Of a stretch of 64,000 nucleotides of DNA, positions 33,801-43,501 are shown in pieces. The notes beneath the pieces are model-generated. The model was not told the DNA's origin and searched no databases. It saw nothing but the letters and a program-made list of their open reading frames with translations. This stretch comes from Siphonodentalium dalli (lineage: Eukaryota; Mollusca; Scaphopoda; Gadilida; Siphonodentaliidae). The translations under genes were made by a program, and so were the position numbers. Where the stretch lies: positions 257,766,077 to 257,830,076 of the forward strand of contig CP136061.1 of assembly GCA_032622095.1 (NCBI GenBank), written 5' to 3'. How positions within the stretch are numbered: position 1 is the first letter of the stretch; each line of letters begins with the position of its first letter.

Positions 33801-36800
33801 CCATGATTACCCGAGTGATTACAAACGATAATTTATGATTTGCCATGATTCCCCGAGGGATTTCAAACGATAATGTATGATTTACCATGATTCCCCGAGT
33901 GATTACAAACGATAATTTATGATTTACCATGATTCCCCGAGTGATTACAAACGATAATTTATGATTTACCATGATTCCCCGAGTGATTAACAAACGATAA
34001 TTTATGATTTACCATGATTCCCCGAGTGATTACAAACGATAATTTATGATTTACCATGATTCCCCGAGTGATTACAAACGATAATTTACAATGATTACCC
34101 GAGTGATTACAAACGATAATTTACCATGATTACCCGAATGATTACAAACGATAATTTACCATGATTACCCGAGTGATTACAAACGATAATTTGTGATTTA
34201 CCATGATTCCCCGAGTGATTACAAACGATAATTTACCATGATTCCCCGAGTGATTACAAACGATAATTTACCTTGACTACCCGAGTGATTACAAATGATA
34301 ATTTATGATTTAATTTACCATGATTCCCCGAGTGATTACAAACGATAATTTACCATGATTACCCGAGTGATTACAATCGATAATTTACCATGATCACCCG
34401 AGTGATTACAAACGATAATTTATGATTTACCACGATTCCCCGAGTGATTACAAACGATAATTTACCATGAATACCCGAGTGATTACAAACGATAATTTAC
34501 CATGATTACCCGAATGATTACAAACGATAATTTACCATGATCACCCGAGTGATTACAAACGATAATTTATGATTTACCATGATTCCCCGAGTGATTACAA
34601 ACGATAATTTACCATGATTCCCCGAGTGATTACAAACGATAATTTACCATGATCACCCGAGTGATTACAAACGATAATTTATGATTTACCATGATTCCCC
34701 GAGTGATTACAAACGATAATTTACCATGATTCCCCGAGTGATTACAAACGATAATTTACCATGATTACCCGAGTGATTACAAACGATAATTTGTGATTTA
34801 CCATGATTCCCCGAGTGATTACAAACGATAATTTACCATGATTCCCCGAGTGATTACAAACGATAATTTACCATGATTCCCCGAGTGATTACAAACGATA
34901 ATTTACCATGATTACCCGAGTGATTACAAACGATAATTTATGATTTACCATGATTTCCCGAGTGATTACAAACGATAATTTATGATTTACGATGATTCCC
35001 CGAGTGATTACAAACGATAATTTATGATTTACCATGATTCCCCGAGTGATTAACAAACGATAATTTATTATTTACCATGATTCCCCGAGTGATTACAAAC
35101 GATAATTTATGATTTACCATGATTCCCCGAGTGATTACAAATGATAATTTATTATTTACCATTATTCCCCGGGTGATTACAAACGATAATTTATGATTTA
35201 CCATGATTCCCCGAGTGACTACAAACGATAATTTATGATTTACCATGATTCCCCGAGAGATTACAAACGATAATTTATGATTTACCATGATTCCCCGAGT
35301 GATTACAAACGATAATTTACCATGATTACCCGAGTGATTACAAACGATAATTTACCATGATTCCCCGAGTGATCACAAACGATAATTTATGATTTACCAT
35401 GATTCCCCGAGTGATTACAAATGATAATTTATTATTTACCATTATTCCCCGAGTGATTACAAACGATAATTTATGATTTACCATGATTCCCCGAGTGACT
35501 ACAAACGATAATTTATGATTTATCATGATTCCCCGAGTGATTACAAACGATAATTTATGATTTACCATGATTCCCCGAGTGATTACAAACGATAAGTTCA
35601 CTAGTGAAATATGTCACTTAATGTATTCATACGCGCTATCGAGATTTATTCGTCATGATAGATGTTAATAGTATAATATAATAAACAAAATAATCACTTG
35701 GTTGAACTGGTGACTTGAAATAATTCACTCGAGGCAGGGACTAATTCGTAAAACTCTCGAGCGTGTGTGTACAACGTCCCTGCCTCGAATGAATTAGTTC
35801 ACACCATCAGTTCAATCAAGTGATTACTGTCTATATCACGTCCCTGCCTCCAATAAATTAGTTCACACCATCAGTTCAATCAAGTGATTACTGTCTATAT
35901 CACGTCCCTGCCTCCAATGAATTAGTTCACACCATCAGTTCAATCAACTGATTACTGTCTATATAATGTCCCTGCCTCCAATGAATTAGTTCACGCCATC
36001 AGTTCAATCGAGTGATTATTGTCTATATAACGTCCCTGCCTCCAATGAATTAGTTCACACCATCAGTTCAATCAAGTGATTACTGCCTATATAACGTCCC
36101 TGCCTCCAATGAATTAGTTCACTCCATCAGTTCAATCAAGTGATTACTATCTATACAACGTCCCTGCCTCCAATGAATTAGTTCACACCATCAGTTCAAT
36201 CAAGTGATTACTGTCTATACAACGTCCCTGCCTCCAATGAATTAGGTCACGCCATCAGTTCAATCAAGTGATTACTGTCTATACAACGTCCCTGCCTCCA
36301 ATGAATTATTTCACACCATCAGTTCAATCGAGTGATTACTGTCTATACAACGTCCCTGCCTCCAATGAATTAGGTCACGCCATCAGTTCAATCAAGTGAT
36401 TACTGTCTATACAACGTCCCTGCCTCCAATGAATTAGGTCACGCCATCAGTTCAATCAAGTGATTACTGTCTATACAACGTCCCTGCCTGCAATGATTTA
36501 GTTCACACCATCAGTTCAATCGAGTGATTACTGTCTATACAACGTCCCTGCATCCAATGAATTAGTTCACGCCATCAGTTCAATCAAGTGATTACTGTCT
36601 ATACAACGTTCCTGCCTCCAATGAATTAGTTCACACCATCAGTTCAATCGAGTGATTACTGTCTATACAATGTCCCTGCCTCCAATGAATTAGGTCACGC
36701 CATCAGTTCAATCAAGTGATTACTGTCTATACAACGTCCCTGCCTCCAATGAATTAGTTCACACCATCAGTTCAATCGAGTGATTACTGTCTATATAACG

Positions 36801-39761
36801 TCCCTGCCTCCAATGAATTAGTTCACACCATCAGTTCAATCGAGTGATTACTGTCTATATAACATCCCTGCCTCCAATGAATTAGTTCACACCATCAGTT
36901 CAGTCGAGTGATTACTGTCTATACAACGTCCCTGCCTCCAATGAATTAGGTCACGCCATCAGTTCAATCAAGTGATTACTGTCTATACAACGTCCCTGCC
37001 TCCAATGAATTAGGTCACGCCATCAGTTCAATCAAGTGATTACTGTCTATACAACGTCCCTGCCTCCAATGAATTAGTTCACACCATCAGTTCAATCAAG
37101 TGATTACTGTCTATACAACGTCCCTGCCTCCAATGAATTAGGTCACGCCATCAGTTCAATCAAGTGATTACTGTATATACAACGTCCCTGCCTCCATTGA
37201 ATTAGGTCACGCCATCAGTTCAATCAAGTGATTACTGTATATACAACGTCCCTGCCTCCAATGAATTAGGGCACGCCATCAGTTCAATCAAGTGATTACT
37301 GTCTATACAACGTCCCTGCCTCCAATGAATTAGGTCACGCCATCAGTTCAATCAAGTGATTACTCTTCATTTAATTTATGAAGTGAATGAAAACAACATA
37401 TATTCCAGTTTCTTTGTTACATTGTTACCTCTACTGGCTCTACAGCTCTCACGAACTAGATGATAAAATAATGTTCTCTACTATTCGTCACAGTATAGTA
37501 GTTACACTAGCATTCGAACTATTGGCCGTATAATAGTAGTTAATTATATACTAACATTATAACTTTATCTGCGCAGAGAGCATCCATATTATCAAATGGT
37601 GCCAGTGGTAATCACCGTGATTGATACACCAACGTGTCCCGATGCAAGCTTAGTCTGCTGCAGTGGCTTCAAGCTGGTCAAGGACCAATGTTATGGTACG
37701 TATATTGTCATTTATATGCTCAGAAAAAACTAAACACAGTTAGGATCGTGACGATTTATCGCGATCCTCTATTCGATTCAAGATCCGATTCCTTGCCGAT
37801 TCGATTCCGTATTTTTAAATTATCGAATTTTTCAACCAAATGTATCAAATAAAGTAATATTATATGCATACTAGTCCCATGTACTTACTTAAGTTATTGT
37901 GTAGTCACTAGTCAATGAATGGCTTGAGTTTTCTCTCCGTATCAGCATAATGCGTTGAACGATCGTGTGTGTCATGTGTTTATCAATTCACTATCCCTCA
38001 ATCCTTTAATTTATGGCTAATATAAGATCACAGATTAACATGAACGTTCACAGAATACATCTTCGACTGAAATTACATATTTTTCTATATATTATCGATA
38101 TTAGATCGTTGTTATTACCGGGAATTTATTGCAAATGGTGTACAGTACCCCTTTAAGAACTGTATGTTAATTTTCATGCGTTACATGTAGTATGGATTCA
38201 AATTGGTCTGTCGTGTTTATTGTTTGAAGCACTTTTACATGTACATCCGATATGAAATGTCAGACCAACCTGTATCCACACTCCATGGAATGGATGCAGA
38301 TCAATTATCATCAATTTCTAATATTAACGCTCAGCTCGGCGATTGAAACAGCATATTCTGCTATCGCGTTTCATGTTGCGGCCATACAATATTTAACCAA
38401 ATTGGGCCTGCGCGCGACGTCACGTGACGTGATTTCAACCAATCAACAACAACGTCCTCCTTTCAAGTTCACGAATACATGCATGTATGACCCCAGGGAA
38501 TGGCGGGTTGAAGAGAAGTGACCGAGCGGTTCCGAAGGTTACCATCGAAAAATAATTTTTGCAAGCCTGCATAGTACATGGATACGCCACATAACGGCAT
38601 TGAGAAAGAAATAACGTACTGCGTCGTTCCAAGGGGTGTTGCATCAACGTCGATTAGTATATATAATGTACATTGTAGTCCAGGGCAGACCAAAAAAGTT
38701 TTATATTTTGATTCAATTTTGCAGTCTTTGGAATCGTTTTGGATGGTCTTGTAATGTCTTAAAGTCCAGCGACGTATTCGGGACAACTGAGTTTATAACT
38801 GAATCAGACCAGGATATATCGAGTATTCCTTATGATTGCGAATGGGAAATTACAATCTGAAAATGCAGTTTGAGTTGGATATATTGTTAAATATTGGGAA
38901 AGCTGTATAGTGACATTGCTGTGTTAACGCGTGTTATAGTCGCACAAAAACCGCTTAACCCTAGTGTATCAGGTTTTATGAAATTCGTTTGATAAATTTT
39001 ATTCACAACTCGTCTACAACTCGTTGTGAATCAAATCGATCAAACTCGTTTTATAAAATCTTATATTCCAAAATAACTCGCTGGAGATCTTCTATATCCT
39101 ATACTTAAATATCTCTTTTAGGAAACTAATGGAAAACACTAAAGAACAAGAAGTGGACAAACTTTTATTTTGATATTTTATAGAATATCCTGTAATTTGT
39201 GACTATGTGTACACATATAGATCCTGCCATGAATCTCTACCCTGTCTATAACGCCAGTATAGATATCATATTCCACCATACAAAACCCGGGAAGTTCTGA
39301 CCTCTTCTGACAGGGAACATTATAACATTGAACAAACAAAGCAGGGAATATATTTCTTTGTTTATATTTGTTCAAATCTAGGTCAAAGTATGGATGGTCC
39401 CAACTCGAAATTGCATGCTTTTATTGACTTTAGTGAGCCGATACCACAGAACACATTGAATTAATTACCCTTGGGAAATGGCATGATTGTAAATGGTGCA
39501 AAGCAAAATCGCGCACAATGTCCCTTAAGTCCCTTAAGCAACAGGTATTAACAAAGAAATACATTCCCCGCACTATTTTTTGACATTATACAGTTCCCTG
39601 TTTTTGTGCTGGTAGAATATGATCTCTGCGGGCGTTAGACATAGTTGAGATTCATTTCATGATCTAGTGCACAAATCGAACATTGCGTTTTGTTTTCTGT
39701 TTCAGCTGCCGCAGACATGGCCAATCTGCAGGCATTGATCGATGCAGGTCTCGTAGGCTGA
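21694..39761 (+). CDS. EMI-like secreted cysteine-rich protein, copy 1 (5 exons, 219 aa)
   Basis: The exons are 21694-21863, 25144-25284, 25701-25874, 37577-37695 and 39706-39761, with GT-AG introns in phases 2, 2, 2, 1. They total 660 nt including TGA. Residues 1-17 are a signal peptide ending ASASA. The eight cysteines of the family are kept: CC at 61-62, then 96, 154, 182, CC at 189-190, and 200, with C-x6-CC-x9-C spacing identical to copies 2 and 3. An extra exon boundary and about 50 added residues between the third and fourth cysteines hold NPHHHHW and a GTGSGTGS linker. Exon 2 is started at 25144 because this gives N-SHWCC, matching N-EHWCC of copy 2; an acceptor at 25185 is also in frame. 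The gene is head to head with copy 2 and probably extracellular. Confidence 0.85.
21919..22495. repeat. 113-bp tandem array, five units
   Basis: The units start AAAGAAACACGAAGAAGAG and include CCCCTTAAGCCCAGCCGCAT and ATTATCGGCACGCGCAGTG. They are nearly identical, with a period of exactly 113. The array begins about 55 bases after the exon 1 donor but does not copy exon sequence. Confidence 0.92.
22640..22880 (+). repeat. dispersed repeat shared with 42185-42415
   Basis: The segment with TTAACCCCAGCC, TTTCCTTGCTAAAATG, TCAAATTCGTCGTAATT and TTCGTATATAATTGCAACTC recurs in reverse orientation at 42185-42415. There is no coding frame. It sits in intron 1 of copy 1. Confidence 0.75.
23541..25155 (+). 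repeat. 30-bp tandem array derived from the exon 2 acceptor of copy 1
   Basis: About 53 units begin TTCTCATTGCTGTAAC and end GGTCATTTCAG. The last TTTCAG (ending 25143) is the inferred acceptor of exon 2, and the exon start TTCCCATTGGTGTTGCAC matches the start of a unit. In the exon's frame a unit reads SHCCNTGHFS, recalling the exon's SHWCC. A shortened unit (GATGTACACTGG) recurs at about 23826, 24126 and 24397, showing higher-order periods of nine to ten units. The unit just 5' of exon 2 has an in-frame TGA at 25121-25123. Confidence 0.92.
25144..25284 (+). CDS. exon 2, EMI-like copy 1
   Basis: The acceptor is TCATTTCAG and the donor is GTATGT at 25285. 141 nt, phase 2 in and out. It encodes SHWCC at the start and GYKRC near the end. 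An in-frame alternative acceptor (CCATAG, ending 25185) would drop 14 residues including the CC pair. Confidence 0.75.
25701..25874 (+). CDS. exon 3, EMI-like copy 1
   Basis: The acceptor CATTCTTTCAG ends at 25700 and the donor GTAAGT starts at 25875. It encodes the His-rich and Gly/Ser/Thr-rich insert, then WHECPVYETIN, which aligns with WSRCTAYSTKY of copy 2. Confidence 0.85.
25875..28530. other. first part of intron 3 of copy 1, no feature recognised
   Basis: AT-rich intronic DNA. Open frames here are short and overlap on both strands. No exon, array or element could be supported. Confidence 0.45.
28531..35596. repeat. 7-kb satellite of 35- and 42-bp units
   Basis: Roughly 185 units carry GATTCCCCGAGTGATTACAA and ACGATAATTT; the long form adds ATGATTT. 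Runs of the 42-bp form translate as MVNHKLSFVITRGI per unit on the minus strand only because 42 is a multiple of three. A block with the marker AATTTTTGATTTACCATTATT recurs 877 bases later (31289 and 32166), and another marker recurs about 290 bases apart (35121, 35411), showing higher-order duplication. The satellite lies in intron 3 of copy 1. Confidence 0.95.
35693..37365. repeat. 64-bp tandem array with inverted first unit
   Basis: About 25 units carry CCCTGCCTCCAATGAATTAG, CACCATCAGTTCAATCAAG and TGATTACTGTC. The left edge (35693-35745) is an inverted, diverged version (CTCGAGGCAGGGAC and so on), so the array probably expanded from one arm of a palindromic element. It ends about 210 bases before exon 4 of copy 1. 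Confidence 0.92.
37577..37695 (+). CDS. exon 4, EMI-like copy 1
   Basis: The acceptor TCTGCGCAG ends at 37576 and the donor GTACGT starts at 37696. It encodes EHPYYQMVPVVITVIDTPTC and then VCCSGF and DQCY, the C-x6-CC-x9-C block. Phase 2 in and 1 out, as in copies 2 and 3. Confidence 0.85.
37696..39705. other. intron 4 of copy 1
   Basis: It contains the solo end motif GTGTACAGTACCCCTTTAAG near 38138 (shared with elements at 8565 and 54727) and a CGACGTCACGTGACGTG palindrome near 38418. The 89-codon open frame at 38252-38521 has no motif. Confidence 0.45.
39706..39761 (+). CDS. exon 5 (terminal), EMI-like copy 1
   Basis: The acceptor TTCTGTTTCAG ends at 39705. It encodes AADMANLQALIDAGLVG and TGA at 39759-39761. 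The position and short hydrophobic/acidic character match the tails of copies 2 and 3. Confidence 0.85.
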
Positions 39762-39787
39762 CCATTTCATGATTTTGTTGCCTACCG

Positions 39788-39811
39788 AATAAAATTGAGA
39801 AATCGAATAAA
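39788..39811 (+). promoter_or_regulatory. poly(A) signals of EMI-like copy 1
   Basis: AATAAA at 39788-39793 and 39806-39811, 26 and 44 bases after the stop codon. A dispersed element begins immediately afterwards at 39816. Confidence 0.65.
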
Positions 39812-39815
39812 CCTC

Positions 39816-40217
39816 TTTATCCACCTCCTACCCCTCTCTACCACACGTATAAAGCCCAACAGACAAACCACGCCTATATCCGTCTAATAGACAGACGAAG
39901 CAGCCTCTATCAGACAGATACACTTAATGATATGCGAGGAAGAAAGGTTACAAGAACTTGGATCAGTTAACCTCCAGGAGTTCACCTCTGCGCAGTGCGG
40001 CAGTCACATGAATACAAACTGTTTCATAATTAATTAGTCTCTACTTCATGTATACAGATAAAGTTGCTAAGTAGGTAACATGAACATATAGTGCAGCTGA
40101 ATAGAGAATTTATTTTTGCTCGTATGCTCGCCTAGAGGCTCGCCAAATAGATGCCCACATACGAGCAAAAATAAATTCTCTATTCAGCTGCACTATGCGG
40201 ATATTCTCTATGTATAA
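39816..40217 (-). repeat. dispersed foldback-bearing element, copy B
   Basis: It is the reverse complement of parts of 445-1440, lacking the segment equivalent to 757-1257. It ends with the same hairpin (about 40078-40210). It abuts the poly(A) signals of copy 1, so the copy 1 cleavage site may lie inside it. Confidence 0.7.
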
Positions 40218-41040
40218 TACCCCACCATTAGCTTTGTTTATAGGAGGGATGTGAACGATGGAACATAACCTACTAAACATAAATTATTGTATGGAGATAT
40301 ACATATATAACACACAATGTTAAGGGTCTTCCTGGGCAAATCTTTACACGTTTATACATAAGTATGGTGAAATAATTAATGGCTTTCAACCTATCCGTCA
40401 TATAATTTCCCCACACAATGAAGGTGGTGCACACATGTATGGATGTCAAAAGAAAGGGGAGCTTGTCTGCTGTATGCATATTAAAGAAGATTCGAGGCTA
40501 AACGTGATGATGACCAAGGTCCCAATTTCTCGCAGACAAATTGCTCCTCGTTCTGATGACATGAATTTTGAGGTGGAAGCTGGACCCTGGAGCGGTTTAT
40601 TAGAATTTTTAAAATAGTTTTAGAACGTACCCCACAAAAACAAGATTAATTTAATGCCAAAGGTAGAATTTCTAGGTTTTTGAAAATTACTCCAAATGAG
40701 TTAAAAAAGATGCCAAAATGTTTTGATAAGACCATCATCAGTTGCAGTTTGCTGACTATATGCCACGCTAAGCGCATGTCATATCATGTTTCGACTTGTG
40801 TATGGCTAATATTAAAGATTCGACACCATTGGATGAGGTTCGAACCCCGACATCGGCAAAATCGCGACCGATTTCAAGCTTTATTTGAGTTGAGAGACAT
40901 CTCAATGTGCAATTAATACATGACAATTTCGCTAAGAAATGACAATTTGTTTACGCTCACTGGCGCGATAACATTTGAAGCAATGAACACTTATAGTATC
41001 ATACTGAGTCCGTGCATCCATCTCATATATATTTTGAAGA
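40218..41040. other. no gene recognised
   Basis: Intergenic DNA. The open frames at 40273-40916 overlap on both strands and carry no motif. Confidence 0.45.
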
Positions 41041-41042
41041 CC

Positions 41043-41080
<38 letters not shown>

Positions 41081-41081
41081 C
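41041..41081. repeat. TCTG/TTTG microsatellite
   Basis: About nine tetranucleotide units of CTGT with one CTGTTTGT interruption. It directly precedes the 122-bp array. Confidence 0.9.
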
Positions 41082-41111
41082 TTAATACAAATCTACGATT
41101 CTCGACCGATC

Positions 41112-41555
41112 GCAGACGAGATCTCGGAAACGGGTGGAGCTATCGACTTGAAATTTGCTATGTGAATGTATCTTGCCGCGGATACGAATTTTATCGGGTC
41201 GCCGAGCCCGTGCGACGCCAGCTTCGCGCATGCGCAGACGAGATCTCGGAAACGGGTGGAGCTATCGACTTGAAATTTGATATGTGAATGTATCTTGCCC
41301 CGGATACGAATTTTATCTGGTCGCCGAGCCCGTGCGACGCCAGCTTCGCGCATGAGCAGACCAGATATCGGAAACGGGTGGAGCTATCGACTTGGAAATT
41401 TGGTTTTTGAATAGCCCGGACAACGTCGGGCTCATCGGCCGAGCCCGTGCGACGCCAGCTTCGCGCATGCTCAGACCAGATCTCGGAAACGGGTGGAGCT
41501 ATCGACTTGAAATTTGGTTTTTGAATAGCCCGGGCAACGTCGGGCTCATCGGCTA
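41112..41555. repeat. 122-bp tandem array, four units
   Basis: The units start with GATCTCGGAAACGGGTGGAG, continue CTATCGACTTGAAATTTG, and end CCGTGCGACGCCAGCTTCGC. Units 1 and 2 and units 3 and 4 form two subtypes that differ in the middle part (GTATCTTGCC versus AATAGCCCGG). Confidence 0.85.
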
Positions 41556-41578
41556 GTTTGATATATAAAGGATATGAA

Positions 41579-41682
41579 ATGAGTGTTTCTCTCATATGAT
41601 ATTTATGAAACGAGTCTAAAAATTTTAGAAAACTGAAAATTCGTGACGAGTTTCATAAATATCATATGAGAGAAACACTCAT
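41579..41682. repeat. perfect 33-bp inverted repeat
   Basis: The arms 41579-41611 and 41650-41682 are exact reverse complements (they start ATGAGTGTTTCTCTCATATG). The loop is 38 bases. The structure would form a stable hairpin in RNA or single-stranded DNA. Confidence 0.85.
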
Positions 41683-41699
41683 TACATATTCTATTTATC

Positions 41700-42855
41700 A
41701 TATGACACCTATAAATTGATTATGATGTCCAAAACGCACACAAATAACTAAATAGCTATATGACATCGGAAGCAAAAGGTTAATGGGACGTCACTTCATT
41801 GCACCGAAAGCCCAATTACATTTGGTGAACTAGCAGAAATAATATGCGCTATTCTGTTCTCAGTTTGTGACATTATATCGTATGTTTATTAGATAAATAC
41901 GAGTTACATATTCTATTTATCGTATAACAATGTCCAAAACTATATATTTCAAGATTATAATTGCGAGAATTTCGGCATCGCGTTGATTCGTGTATTTGAC
42001 GCGCACGAATTTGACCTGCATTTAGTCAGAGATGCGGCTCGGCCCCCGGCTGCCATTCAGCCAATTGGAACACACTTTTTGTCAACAAACCAATCAAATT
42101 ATTGGAAAGTGATATGAATTAGTAATTGATATGAAATTGATTTATGACATAGTGTCCAACGTAAATAATGATTGAGTCATATGATAAATAGAGGATCTCC
42201 AATGAGTCGCAATTATATACGAAATTTATTAACCAAGTGCACTAATTTTGATTCGAGCCGAGATTTATCGAGGATCGAATCGAATTTTGTGGACGAGATT
42301 AATACATATATCGCAAGTAATTACGACGAATTTGAGATCCAATTTAACACATAATCGCATTTTAGCAAGGAAAAACGATCTCGCAACGGCAGGGGTTAAA
42401 TCAATAAATATTAATTTCAATATCAAAACATAAGAGGAAGAAAAATTCAAGAAAAAACACTTCCATTAAACATAACGATTATTCGCATACGCGAACAAAT
42501 ACATACATGCAACGAGTTTCGCAAAAATAATTAAACGCCCAATGTACGAAGAATATTTTTGGACTGTTGAATTTCAATGGCATGATTAATACAACATATA
42601 TGTAATTCAAACTTATACACCCGTACATGTATACCTTATGCGTCCATTGATTCAAGTGAACGTGTACGTTATACTAGTAACGATGACACCATGTGTGAAT
42701 GACGACAGTGGACCTAATATATAAATAATATATAAATAATAGTGATAACCATTCATGTGTGAATTACGACAGTGGACCTAATATATAAATAATAGTCATA
42801 GTAACGGGCACATCCACACTGGTATTTGTTCTGTGTTTTTTCTCTTGATATTTTC
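41700..42855. repeat. intergenic stretch with dispersed repeat copy and short duplications
   Basis: 42185-42415 is the inverted copy of the repeat at 22640-22880. Around 42690-42800 the phrase GACAGTGGACCTAATATATA is duplicated. Nothing else was recognised. Confidence 0.55.
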
Positions 42856-42859
42856 TTAA

Positions 42860-43252
42860 CCCTTTACCCAACAAAACGGCCAAAATCGGCCAAATAAAGC
42901 TTCAACGTCCTAAAATATCTTCGGTCTGTCTCAATAGAACCATACAAATATGGATATCATTGGAACCGTCTCCTTGACCACATTGTGATAGTTACAGTTA
43001 TGCCCTGTGCCAATGCATTCTCTTATATATGCGAGTCGACCATAGGTCGCCTCGCATATATAAGAGAATGCATTGGCCTAAAAAAAATTCTTTTTTTAAC
43101 ACTTTTTACCATTTTTTCTTACATTCTTTAACAATTTTATAATTTTGAATGTGTTAAGCCAATGCATTCTCTTATATATGCGAGGCGACCTATGGTCGAC
43201 TCGCATATATAAGAGAATGCATTGGCACAGGGCCATTCTGTTGGGTAAAGGG
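42860..43252. mobile_element. piggyBac-like MITE carrying two hairpin modules
   Basis: TTAA at 42856-42859 and 43253-43256 flanks inverted ends CCCTTTACCCAACA-x-AA-x-GGCC (two differences in 22). TTAA duplication with a CCC-start TIR is the mark of the piggyBac superfamily. Inside are two near-perfect hairpins (43010-43076 and 43159-43225) with arms starting CCAATGCATTCTCTT and a GACCATAGGTC centre, in inverted orientation to each other. No transposase. It lies about 65 bases 3' of the methyltransferase stop codon. Confidence 0.8.
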
Positions 43253-43316
43253 TTAAAAGAGTGAAATTACAGCTAATACACAAACATTAACAGCACGCTA
43301 ATAAAGAAAGATGTTC

Positions 43317-43501
43317 TCAAAGTTTTCTAAAAGTCATGATAATCCCATTGGTATCCCATTGATATCCTTCGAATATTCGATTAACCGTCGCTTCCCATCT
43401 CTGGTCTTCGATGAGTTTATTTATAAGTGGTTTGAGGTTGTCCTTGTAGTCAGAGACGTTTTCAAGGTACTCCTCGCGGGTAACAATCACTATGAAACCT
43501 C
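43317..43501 (-). CDS. METTL27-like: exon 5 (terminal), METTL27-like
   Basis: The acceptor CTCTTTCCAG precedes 43501. It encodes GFIVIVTREEYLENVSDY to MTFRKL and TGA at 43319-43317. No AATAAA is seen in the following 60 bases. Confidence 0.93.

Noticed and set aside
28531-35596. Regular repeats that superficially resemble a CRISPR array
   Set aside because: The units are contiguous tandem copies with no unique spacers, no cas genes are near, and the DNA is eukaryotic.
31631-35601. Minus-strand frames reading MVNHKLSFVITRGI repeatedly
   Set aside because: They are translations of the 42-bp satellite unit; 35-bp units break the frame throughout.
38252-38521. 89-codon plus-strand frame in intron 4 of copy 1
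   Set aside because: No domain, no splice support, and the minus strand is open over the same place.
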